A model generated the notes under the pieces. It was given only the letters and a program-made list of their open reading frames with translations, did not search any database and had not been told where the DNA came from. This document shows, piece after piece, positions 7,999-13,878 of a stretch of 13,878 nt of DNA. Both the position numbers and the translations under genes were made by a program. How positions within the stretch are numbered: the first letter of the stretch is position 1; every line of letters begins with the position of its first letter. Source of the stretch: DATLZC01 sp037444005 (GTDB lineage: Bacteria > Chloroflexota > Dehalococcoidia > DSTF01 > JACRBR01); the NCBI GenBank assembly GCA_037444005.1, contig JBBING010000058.1, forward strand, positions 1-13,878. The letters run 5' to 3'.

Positions 7999-8027
7999 TT
8001 GACTTCGGTCGACCAGTGTAGTAGGGT
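7999..8027 (+). promoter_or_regulatory. Possible promoter of the FAD oxidoreductase gene
   Basis: TTGACT (7999-8004) matches a -35 box at five of six bases. A 17-base spacer leads to TAGGGT (8022-8027), a weak -10; TAGTAG at 8019-8024 is an alternative with a short 14-base spacer. The expected start of transcription is about 35 bases before the ATG. It is back to back with the argC promoter. Confidence 0.35.
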
Positions 8028-8068
8028 GGCGCCCTGTTCCCCCGGCTAGCGAAGAAGGGAAGCCCCTC

Positions 8069-9493
8069 ATGCCTGCCCTGGAAGTCGCCACCCGGTCGGG
8101 CGGCGTCGTCGCCCTCGACCAGAAGGCTGTCCGCGCATTCGGCGAGACGCTGGACGGCCAGCTCATCCAACCCGGCGACGCCGCCTACGACGACGCCCGC
8201 CAGATCTGGAACGCGATGATCGACCGACGGCCCTCCCTCATCGCGCGGTGCGCGTCGAGCGGGGATGTGCAGCGAGCCGTGGCGTTCGCGCGCGAGTCCG
8301 ACGTCGTTCTCGCGGTGCGAGGCGGTGGACATAACATTGCAGGCAACGCGATGTGCGATGGCGGGCTGGTGATCGACCTGTCAGCCATGAAGCGTGTCGA
8401 CGTCGACCCCGGCCCACAGCGCGCCCGCGTAGGCCCGGGCGCCACGCTGGGCGACGTCGACGCCGCGGCGCAGCGCCACGGGCTCGCCACGCCCCTGGGC
8501 ATCAACTCCACGACCGGGGTCGCCGGCCTGACCCTGGGAGGCGGCTTCGGCTGGCTGACCCGACAGTACGGGATGACGGTGGACAACCTGACCTCGGCCG
8601 ACGTGGTCACCGCCGACGGTGAGATAGCGCACGCGAGCCCGGACGAGCACGCCGACCTGTTCTGGGCCATCCGGGGAGGCGGCGGGAACTTCGGTGTCGT
8701 GACGAACTTCGAGTTCGCGCTGCATCCCGTCGGCCCGGAGGTGTTCAGCGGCCTCATCGTGTTTCCGATGGCGCAGGGCCGGCGCGTCCTGGAGGTCTTC
8801 CGCGACCTCACGTCCTCCCTCGCGGAGGACACGAACGTGTGGGCGGTCATGCGGAAGGCACCGCCGTTGCCGTTCCTGCCGGAGAGCGCGCACGGCAGCG
8901 AGATCGTCGCGCTCGCGCTGTTCTCGACGGCGGGAGCGGAGGCCGGCGAGCGGCTCGCGGCGCAGGTGCGCGGGTTCGGCGCGCCGTTGGGCGAGCACGT
9001 GGGCATGCAGCCCTACGCGGCGTGGCAGCAGGCGTTCGACCCGTTGCTGACGCCGGGCGCGCGGAACTACTGGAAGTCGCACAACTTCCGGCAGCTCAGC
9101 GACGGCGTCATCGACCAGGCGCTGACGTACGCGTCGCAGCTGCCGTCGCCTCAGTGCGAGATCTTCATCGCCCTGGTGGGCGGGCAGGCCGCCCGTCCGG
9201 CGCCCGACGCCACCGCGTACGCCCATCGCGACGCGAACTACATCATGAACGTCCACGGACGGTGGGAGACGGCGGCGGAAGACCGGCCGGGGATCGCCTG
9301 GGCGCGCGAGTTCTTCGACGCCACGGCGCCGTACGCCGCCGGCAGCGTCTACGTGAACTTCATGACCGAGGACGAGAGCGCGCGCGTGGGGTCGGCCTAC
9401 GGGCCGAATCTGCCGCGGCTCAAGGACGTGAAGCGCCGGTACGACCCGGACAACGTGTTCCGCCTCAACCAGAACATCGATCCGCGGGCGTAG
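8069..9493 (+). CDS. FAD-binding oxidoreductase of the berberine-bridge / VAO family
   Basis: A 474-residue flavoprotein. The FAD_binding_4 (PCMH) domain occupies roughly 53-225: PSLIARCASSGDV, then LAVRGGGHNIAG with His88, the residue that links 8-alpha to FAD in this family, then GPGATLGDVDAAA (122-134), TTGVAGLTLGGGFGWLTRQYG (148-168) and RGGGGNFGVVT. The C-terminal BBE domain ends in VYVNFM, RLKDVKRRYDPDNVFRLNQNI. The second covalent Cys of bicovalent members (in a CPTVG-like motif) is replaced here by NSTTG (146-150), so attachment is probably by His only. Members oxidise sugars, alcohols or natural products using oxygen; the substrate is unknown. No signal peptide is seen, so it is probably cytoplasmic. 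The ATG has only a moderate AAGGGA upstream. It is divergent from argC and convergent with rplA. Confidence 0.9.
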   Translation: MPALEVATRSGGVVALDQKAVRAFGETLDGQLIQPGDAAYDDARQIWNAMIDRRPSLIARCASSGDVQRAVAFARESDVVLAVRGGGHNIAGNAMCDGGLVIDLSAMKRVDVDPGPQRARVGPGATLGDVDAAAQRHGLATPLGINSTTGVAGLTLGGGFGWLTRQYGMTVDNLTSADVVTADGEIAHASPDEHADLFWAIRGGGGNFGVVTNFEFALHPVGPEVFSGLIVFPMAQGRRVLEVFRDLTSSLAEDTNVWAVMRKAPPLPFLPESAHGSEIVALALFSTAGAEAGERLAAQVRGFGAPLGEHVGMQPYAAWQQAFDPLLTPGARNYWKSHNFRQLSDGVIDQALTYASQLPSPQCEIFIALVGGQAARPAPDATAYAHRDANYIMNVHGRWETAAEDRPGIAWAREFFDATAPYAAGSVYVNFMTEDESARVGSAYGPNLPRLKDVKRRYDPDNVFRLNQNIDPRA

Positions 9494-9520
9494 TTCGCCT
9501 GTTCCGCGTACGAGAAGCCG

Positions 9521-9547
9521 CGAGGCCGCTCGTCGTGAGCGGCCTCG
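9521..9547. terminator. Bidirectional hairpin terminator between FAD gene and rplA
   Basis: A perfect 11-bp stem (CGAGGCCGCTC at 9521-9531, GAGCGGCCTCG at 9537-9547) with a five-base GTCGT loop lies between two convergent stop codons. On the plus strand it is followed by GTTCGTTCCT, a poor T-tract; on the minus strand by CGGCTTCTCG. Its place and perfect pairing suggest it ends both transcripts. Confidence 0.75.
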
Positions 9548-9568
9548 TTCGTTCCTGCGAGGCGGCGC

Positions 9569-10285
9569 CTACACCGACGGCTGCAGCGCCAGCGTTTCGT
9601 TGACGTCGAGCTTGATGCCCGGCCCCATGGTGGACGTGAGGGTGATGGAGCGGATGTACTGTCCCTTGGCGCCCGCGGGCTTCGCCTTGGCGACCTCGCT
9701 CACCAGCGCCGCGAGGTTGTCTTTGAGCTTCTCCTCGTCGAAGCTCACCTTCCCGATGGGCACGTGCATCAGGGCGGTGCGGTCCAGGCGGAATTCGACA
9801 CGGCCCTGCTTGGCGTCCTGAACCGCCTTGCCGAGGTCCTGGGCGTCGACCACGGTGCCCGAACGGGGGTTGGGCATGAGGCCGCGGGGGCCGAGAATAC
9901 GGCCGAGGCGGCCCACCTTCCCCATGAGCTCGCGCTGGGCGATGGCGACGTCGAAATCCGTCCAGCCGCCCTCGATCTTCTTGATGAGGTCGTCCGAACC
10001 CACGTAGTCGGCGCCGGCCTCCCGCGCGATGCGGGCGCCGTCGCCCTCGGCGAATACGAGCACGCGCACCGGCTTGCCGAGGCCGTGCGGGAGAAGGGCG
10101 GTGCCGCGGACCTGCTGCTCGGCGTGGCGCGCGTCGAGACCCGTGCGGAAGTGCACCTCGACGGTCTCGTCGAACTTCGCGTACGCCGTCTGCTTGAGCA
10201 GGCGGATCGCCTCGTCCGGCGGGTAGGCGCGGTTGCGATCGACCAGGGCGGCCTTTTCGAGATACTTCTTTCCGCGCTTCGGCAT
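9569..10285 (-). CDS. rplA: 50S ribosomal protein L1
   Basis: A 238-residue large-subunit protein that binds 23S rRNA at the mobile L1 stalk and helps release deacylated tRNA. The conserved parts are all present: MPKRGKKYLE at the N-terminus, FDETVEVHFRTGLDARHAEQQVRG (38-61) of domain I, ILGPRGLMPNPRSGTV (130-145) and the C-terminal YIRSITLTSTMGPGIKLDV (210-228). I prefer the ATG at 10285, two bases after the rplK stop, because it gives the family N-terminus; a GTG at 10291 overlapping the rplK stop would add only Met-Thr. The GAGGTGG just upstream serves either. In many bacteria L1 also represses its own rplK-rplA mRNA. It is the last gene of this operon here; rplJ and rplL do not follow. 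Confidence 0.96.
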   Translation of the reverse strand: MPKRGKKYLEKAALVDRNRAYPPDEAIRLLKQTAYAKFDETVEVHFRTGLDARHAEQQVRGTALLPHGLGKPVRVLVFAEGDGARIAREAGADYVGSDDLIKKIEGGWTDFDVAIAQRELMGKVGRLGRILGPRGLMPNPRSGTVVDAQDLGKAVQDAKQGRVEFRLDRTALMHVPIGKVSFDEEKLKDNLAALVSEVAKAKPAGAKGQYIRSITLTSTMGPGIKLDVNETLALQPSV

Positions 10286-10287
10286 CG

Positions 10288-10710
10288 TCACACCACCTCG
10301 ATACCCATCGAGCGGGCGGTGCCTTCGATCATCTTCATGGCCTGCTCGACGGTGTGGGCGTTCAGGTCACGCATCTTCGTTTCGGCGATCTGGCGGAGCT
10401 GGTCGCGCGTGATGGAGCCGACCTTGTCCCGCTTCTGAGAGGCGCTGCCCTTCTCGACGCCGGCGGCGCGCTTGAGCAGCTCGGACGCCGGGGGCGTCTT
10501 GAGGACGAAGGTGAACGAGCGGTCCTCGTAGACCGTGATCTCGACGGGGATGATGGTCCCGGCCTGCGAGGCGGTCTTCTCGTTGTACTCCTTGCAGAAG
10601 GCCATGATGTTGACGCCGTGCTGGCCCAACGCCGGGCCGACGGGCGGCGCCGGGTTGGCCTTGCCCGCCTCGATCTGCAGCTTGATCACCGCGCGTACCT
10701 TCTTCGCCAT
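10288..10710 (-). CDS. rplK: 50S ribosomal protein L11
   Basis: A 140-residue protein of the GTPase-associated centre of the large subunit. It shows the N-terminal AVIKLQIEAGKANPAPPVGP (7-26) with the proline-rich face that contacts thiostrepton-class antibiotics, then ALGQHGVNIMAFCKEYNEKT (27-46). The C-terminal rRNA-binding domain contains SITRDQLRQIAETKMRDLNA (99-118) and ends near GTARSMGIEV. A few residues shorter than E. coli L11, within the family range. The ATG is preceded by GGAG eight bases upstream. The start codon follows a 92-base gap after nusG that can fold (see the leader entry). It is coupled to rplA. Confidence 0.97.
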   Translation of the reverse strand: MAKKVRAVIKLQIEAGKANPAPPVGPALGQHGVNIMAFCKEYNEKTASQAGTIIPVEITVYEDRSFTFVLKTPPASELLKRAAGVEKGSASQKRDKVGSITRDQLRQIAETKMRDLNAHTVEQAMKMIEGTARSMGIEVV

Positions 10711-10802
10711 GAACGTCGCTCCGCCTGCCAGAGGCAGGGCTCACAACAGAAAGCGACCGCTCGGGTCGCCCGCGAAAGTGTACCGAACGCTCCCGCCGAA
10801 CG
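10711..10802 (-). promoter_or_regulatory. rplK-rplA leader with alternative stem-loops
   Basis: Three pairings are visible on the minus strand. First, GCGACC and GGTCGC (complement of 10753-10758 and 10764-10769, five-base loop) are followed by TTTCTGTT, terminator-like. Second, CCTGCC and GGCAGG (10724-10729 / 10733-10738, three-base loop) sit just before the rplK GGAG. Third, GTCGCT (complement of 10752-10757) pairs with AGCGAC (complement of 10715-10720), which would enclose the second stem and bury the GGAG; it shares bases with the first stem, so the two exclude each other. L1 repression of this mRNA is known in other bacteria; its use here is inference. A TACACT at the complement of 10778-10783 could be a -10 box, without a good -35. 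Confidence 0.45.
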
Positions 10803-10804
10803 CT
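10783..10804. repeat. Short direct repeat at the nusG stop
   Basis: CCGAACGCT occurs at 10783-10791 and again at 10796-10804, spaced by CCCG. The second copy covers part of the nusG stop codon. Function unknown; it may be chance. Confidence 0.35.
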
Positions 10805-11489
10805 ACAGTCGCTCGACCTGGAGGAAGTCCAGCTCGACCGGCGTCTCCCGGCCGAAGAACGACACCAGCACCTTCACCTTGCCCTTCTCCAGGTTGATCT
10901 CGTCGACCTGACCGACGAAGTCCTGGAACGGGCCATCGATGATGCGCACGTTCTGACCGACCTGGAAGCCGACCTTGACCCGGGGGGCCTCGAGGCGCAT
11001 CTGCCGCAGGATGCGCTTGACTTCCGCCGGGTCGAGGGGCACGGGCCGGTTCCCCGTCCCTACGAACCCCGTCACGCCCGGCGTGTTCCGAACCACGAAC
11101 CACGCGCGGCTGGATCGCTGGCGCTCCTCCGGCGTCGCCGTCGGGTCGTCTTCGGCCTTCAGCTCGATCATCTGCACGAGGACGTACCCGGGGAAGATCT
11201 TGCGGGCGACGGTGCGCCGCTGGCCCTCCCGGATCTCGATCTCCTCTTCCGTCGGAATGACGACTTTGAAGATGAGATCCTGGGCGTCCATCGACTGGAT
11301 GCGGTGCTCCAGGTTGGTTTTCACCTTGTTCTCGTAGCCCGAGTAGGTGTGGATGACGTACCAGGCGCGCCCGGGCTGGAACGCCTCTTCTTCGAGCGCG
11401 GCCTCTTCGGGAGATTGCGCCTCAGCCTTTTCGAGGCCGCCAGCGCCTCCCTCGGCGGCGGTCACGGCGGGCTTCTCGTGCTCGACCAT
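10803..11489 (-). CDS. nusG: Transcription termination/antitermination factor NusG
   Basis: A 228-residue NusG that binds RNA polymerase at the clamp and couples it to Rho or to the ribosome. The NGN domain runs from about 42 (WYVIHTYSGYENKVKTNLEH) through RKIFPGYVLVQM (96-107) and WFVVRNTPGVTGFVG (130-144) to about 165. The KOW domain (about 174-228) holds VGQNVRIIDGPFQDFVGQVD and the terminal FFGRETPVELDFLQVERL. The first 40 residues form an acidic, Glu/Ala-rich extension not found in E. coli NusG (181 residues), probably disordered. A short insertion (KAEDDPTATPEERQRSS, 111-127) lies in the NGN domain, as in several non-proteobacterial NusGs. The ATG is three bases after the secE stop, so translation is probably coupled. 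Confidence 0.97.
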   Translation of the reverse strand: MVEHEKPAVTAAEGGAGGLEKAEAQSPEEAALEEEAFQPGRAWYVIHTYSGYENKVKTNLEHRIQSMDAQDLIFKVVIPTEEEIEIREGQRRTVARKIFPGYVLVQMIELKAEDDPTATPEERQRSSRAWFVVRNTPGVTGFVGTGNRPVPLDPAEVKRILRQMRLEAPRVKVGFQVGQNVRIIDGPFQDFVGQVDEINLEKGKVKVLVSFFGRETPVELDFLQVERL

Positions 11490-11492
11490 CGT

Positions 11493-11813
11493 CTACCGAA
11501 GCCGGAACAGGGTGTTGTCGATGAGCCAGTTGAAGAAGATGTCGACCCCGCCCAGGAAGATCCCGATCACCACGGAGACCACCAGCACCACGACCGTGAG
11601 ATAGATCGTCTCCTCTCGCGTAGGCCAGGTGACCTTGCGGAGCTCGGCGATCACGTCGGACACCGGGGCCGGGGGGCCGAACCGGCGACCGCGGCCCTTC
11701 GCCTCCTTGGCCGCCTGGGTCTTGGGCTGCGGGCGCGCGAGGGCGGCCTTGACCGACGGACCGCGCACTGGCGGCTTCGCGGAAATCGGGTGTCGTCGCA
11801 GCGCTCGACTCAT
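11493..11813 (-). CDS. secE: Preprotein translocase subunit SecE
   Basis: A 106-residue single-span SecE, which clamps SecY in the membrane. The conserved cytoplasmic amphipathic helix is VSDVIAELRKVTWPTREE (51-68), followed by one transmembrane helix (about 70-92, IYLTVVVLVVSVVIGIFLGG) and a short C-terminus. The first 50 residues are very basic and Pro/Ala-rich (SAKPPVRGPSVKAALARP) and look disordered; such tails are common in single-span SecE. I chose the ATG at 11813 because GGAGG lies four bases upstream; the frame stays open to 12059, but that part is antisense-free shadow over rpmG in another frame. It is followed directly by nusG. Confidence 0.95.
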   Translation of the reverse strand: MSRALRRHPISAKPPVRGPSVKAALARPQPKTQAAKEAKGRGRRFGPPAPVSDVIAELRKVTWPTREETIYLTVVVLVVSVVIGIFLGGVDIFFNWLIDNTLFRLR

Positions 11814-11848
11814 GCTTCCTCCGGCCCGCTCGGGGCCCGGCCGCTTCG

Positions 11849-12013
11849 CTATCTCACCTCGCGGTGCAGGACGTGACGCCGGCAGCGCGGACAGAACTTG
11901 CGCAGCTCGAGCCGGTCCGGGTCGTTGCGCCGGTTCTTCTCCGTCGTGTACGTCCGCTCGCGGCACTCGGTGCAGGCGAGCGTGATGATCACGCGGTCTT
12001 CCTTCTTCGCCAT
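11849..12013 (-). CDS. rpmG: 50S ribosomal protein L33 (zinc-binding form)
   Basis: A 54-residue protein between tuf and secE. It begins MAKKEDRVIITLACTECRER and has the L33 features TYTTEKNRRNDPDRLELRKFCPRC (21-44). Four cysteines in two CxxC pairs (Cys14, Cys17, Cys41, Cys44) make a zinc ribbon, so this is the zinc-dependent (C+) type. The start is ATG at 12013, with the purine-poor GGGGCC upstream as the only ribosome-binding candidate. It is 35 bases before secE. L33 sits at the edge of the ribosomal E site. Confidence 0.95.
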   Translation of the reverse strand: MAKKEDRVIITLACTECRERTYTTEKNRRNDPDRLELRKFCPRCRRHVLHREVR

Positions 12014-12029
12014 GTCCGGCAGGCCCCGC

Positions 12030-12049
12030 CCGCCCAGCGGAACGGGCGG
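12030..12049 (-). repeat. Hairpin between tuf and rpmG
   Basis: CCGCCC (12030-12035) and GGGCGG (12044-12049) can form a 6-bp stem with an eight-base loop in the 48-base gap. No T-run follows on the minus strand, so it is more likely an RNA-stability or processing element than a terminator, or chance. Confidence 0.35.
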
Positions 12050-12061
12050 AGCGCGTCACTC

Positions 12062-13261
<1,200 letters not shown>

Positions 13262-13323
13262 GTACGGTTGTTCCTCCTCGGTCCGGCCGCTGCGATGGCT
13301 TCACAGCAGGGCTAGTCGGTGCA

Positions 13324-13350
13324 AGTCTAAACGATAAGGCTCCCCGTCAA
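13324..13350 (-). promoter_or_regulatory. Possible tuf promoter
   Basis: On the minus strand TTGACG (complement of 13345-13350) is followed after 15 bases by TAGACT (complement of 13324-13329). The spacer is short, so it is only a candidate. The first two bases of the -35 box are part of the inverted repeat at 13349-13366. Confidence 0.4.
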
Positions 13351-13366
13351 CAGGGGGAACCCTGTT
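13349..13366. repeat. Perfect inverted repeat after tRNA-Thr(GGT), touching the tuf -35 box
   Basis: AACAGGG (13349-13355), a four-base loop and CCCTGTT (13360-13366) make a perfect 7-bp hairpin 12 bases after the tRNA 3' end. There is no T-run, so it may protect or process the tRNA 3' end, or act as an operator, since it meets the TTGACG box. Confidence 0.5.
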
Positions 13367-13378
13367 CGCGCGCTTGGC

Positions 13379-13454
13379 TGGAGCCCACACCCGGACTCGA
13401 ACCGGGGACCCCGTTCTTACCAAGAACGTGCTCTGCCGGCTGAGCTATGTGGGC
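13379..13454 (-). tRNA. tRNA-Thr (GGT anticodon)
   Basis: A 76-base cloverleaf with encoded CCA. The acceptor stem GCCCACA/TGTGGGC is perfect, the anticodon arm is CGTTC-TTGGTAA-GAACG with GGT (reads ACC/ACU), and the T arm contains GGTTCGAGTCC. It is the last tRNA before tuf, in the place of E. coli thrT. Confidence 0.97.
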
Positions 13455-13473
13455 CCGCGTCATCTCACCGGCA

Positions 13474-13490
13474 ACCCGCCAGAGGCGGGT
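13474..13490. repeat. Hairpin in the tRNA-Tyr / tRNA-Thr(GGT) spacer
   Basis: ACCCGCC (13474-13480), AGA and GGCGGGT (13484-13490) pair perfectly over 7 bp. It lies between two tRNAs transcribed together and resembles a processing or spacer stem rather than a terminator, since no T-run follows on the minus strand. Confidence 0.5.
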
Positions 13491-13510
13491 CGGGGGGCGG
13501 CTTGTCAACG

Positions 13511-13598
13511 TGGTGGCGGGGGCAGGATTCGAACCTGCGTAGCCCGTCAGGGCAGCGATTTTACAGACCGCCGGTTTTAGCCACTCACCCACCCCGCC
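13511..13598 (-). tRNA. tRNA-Tyr (GTA anticodon)
   Basis: An 88-base tRNA with a long variable arm, as expected for bacterial tRNA-Tyr, and encoded CCA. The acceptor stem GGCGGGG/CCCCGCC is perfect, the anticodon loop is CTGTAAA with GTA, and the T arm is GCAGG-TTCGAAT-CCTGC. Confidence 0.98.
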
Positions 13599-13604
13599 AC
13601 GTAC

Positions 13605-13622
13605 GCCCTTCCCGGGAAGGGC
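13605..13622. repeat. Perfect 18-base palindrome in the tRNA-Thr(TGT) / tRNA-Tyr spacer
   Basis: GCCCTTCCC followed directly by GGGAAGGGC, without a loop spacer, occupies half of the 36 bases between two tRNAs. It can form a hairpin with a small loop in the precursor RNA. No T-run follows on the minus strand. Confidence 0.55.
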
Positions 13623-13634
13623 AGGGCCGGGTTC

Positions 13635-13710
13635 TGGAGCCCGAGAGGGGATTCGAACCCACTAACCTACCGATTACAAGTCGGTTGCGCTGCCGTTGCG
13701 CCACTCGGGC
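13635..13710 (-). tRNA. tRNA-Thr (TGT anticodon)
   Basis: A 76-base tRNA with encoded CCA. The acceptor stem GCCCGAG/CTCGGGC is perfect, the anticodon loop is CTTGTAA with TGT (reads ACA and related Thr codons), and the T loop is TTCGAAT. It is the first gene of the cluster, in the place of E. coli thrU. Confidence 0.97.
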
Positions 13711-13769
13711 TCGCTCCGCCTCGTCCGCACGCCCGCGGGCGCGGTCGAAAGGCCCAAACAAAAGTAGGC

Positions 13770-13785
13770 CCCCGACACGTCGGGG
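13770..13785 (-). terminator. Leader hairpin with T-rich tail (possible attenuator)
   Basis: On the minus strand CCCCGA-CGTG-TCGGGG is a perfect 6-bp stem with a tetraloop, starting only about 9 bases after the expected transcription start. GCCTACTTTTGTTT follows. This is terminator-like in form, yet lies between the promoter and the tRNA genes. It could attenuate the operon or only structure the leader. Confidence 0.4.
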
Positions 13786-13799
13786 CTCTCAGCAGCCAC

Positions 13800-13828
13800 A
13801 GTATCGCAACCACCACGAGCGAAGTCAA
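13800..13828 (-). promoter_or_regulatory. Promoter of the tRNA-tuf operon
   Basis: On the minus strand TTGACT (complement of 13823-13828), a 17-base spacer and GATACT (complement of 13800-13805) make a near-consensus sigma-70-type promoter. It would start transcription near 13793, about 82 bases before tRNA-Thr(TGT). This is the best promoter in the window. Confidence 0.75.
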
Positions 13829-13833
13829 GGAAC

Positions 13834-13850
13834 TGTACGGGTCCAGTACA
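13834..13850. repeat. TGTAC inverted repeat upstream of the tRNA promoter
   Basis: TGTAC (13834-13838), seven bases and GTACA (13846-13850) form a perfect inverted repeat just upstream of the -35 box; another GTACA is at 13855-13859. The layout could be a binding site for a dimeric regulator. No regulator is known from the sequence. Confidence 0.35.
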
Positions 13851-13878
13851 TGCCGTACACCTACCTCCTTTCTGGAGC

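Noticed and set aside
7924..8166. Extension of argC upstream of the GTG at 7923
   Set aside because: The extra 81 residues lack family similarity, would begin within the divergent FAD gene and cross its likely promoter.
11814..12059. Extension of secE upstream to 12059
   Set aside because: It overlaps rpmG in another frame; the ATG at 11813 has a good ribosome binding site and gives a normal SecE.
13484..13508. A consensus TTGACA on the minus strand (complement of 13503-13508) just after tRNA-Tyr
   Set aside because: No -10-like sequence occurs 16-18 bases downstream; the spacing falls in a G/C run.
13347..13592. An 81-codon minus-strand ORF and a 68-codon plus-strand ORF (13374-13580) over the tRNAs
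   Set aside because: Their peptides (for example GSNPAPATT, HIAQPAEHVLGKNG, TRTRTGDPVLTKNV) are the familiar false translations of tRNA genes.
13862..13878. CCTCCTTTCT near the right edge, resembling the 3' end of 16S rRNA
   Set aside because: The upstream bases do not match the expected rRNA helix and GGATCA, and the window ends here; more likely a Shine-Dalgarno read on the other strand.

Overview
The window is an ordinary, densely packed, very GC-rich bacterial chromosome segment with 15 supported protein genes and 3 tRNA genes. No intergenic gap exceeds about 150 bases, and I see no mobile element, CRISPR array or phage gene. The best taxonomic guess is Chloroflexota, perhaps a Dehalococcoidia-like lineage. 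This rests on the EF-Tu wording (GITIAIAHVEYE, NKVDQMDDPELLDLVELEL), the Pro/Thr-rich tail (EPTPVPTAT) of a lipoprotein, and the mix of CoA/flavin enzymes. It is an inference, not a proof.

Left part (1-4803), accessory metabolism. The 3' end of a luciferase-like flavin monooxygenase (+) converges on an enoyl-CoA hydratase/isomerase (-). A membrane-anchored class I methyltransferase (+) is divergent from the hydratase. It is followed by a thiolase-like protein (+) with an extra C-terminal domain and no recognisable thiolase catalytic residues. The thiolase-like gene converges on a beta-propeller lipoprotein (-), and the two share one CTAG at their stop codons. The hydratase and thiolase-like genes suggest acyl-CoA chemistry, but there is no single operon here.

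Middle part (4871-7923), arginine biosynthesis. argC, argJ and argB form a compact minus-strand operon read right to left (4-base overlap, then a 6-base gap). They carry NAG kinase, ornithine acetyltransferase (the acetyl-recycling route) and NAGP reductase. A likely argC promoter has a TATACT -10 box. A divergent plus-strand gene (8069-9493) encodes a berberine-bridge-type FAD oxidoreductase with the flavin-linking His.

Right part (9569-13878), translation and transcription core, all on the minus strand. The order in the direction of transcription is promoter, tRNA-Thr(TGT), tRNA-Tyr(GTA), tRNA-Thr(GGT), tuf, rpmG, secE, nusG, rplK, rplA. This matches the classical tRNA-tuf and secE-nusG-rplKA arrangement, but it lacks the tRNA-Gly seen in the E. 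coli cluster and stops after rplA without rplJL. A perfect 11-bp hairpin lies between rplA and the convergent FAD gene and probably terminates both. Every tRNA is followed by a perfect inverted repeat. The nusG-rplK gap can form two mutually exclusive structures, one of them covering the rplK ribosome binding site. I found no clear novel system; the most interesting signals are these RNA structures and the catalytically depleted thiolase-like protein.
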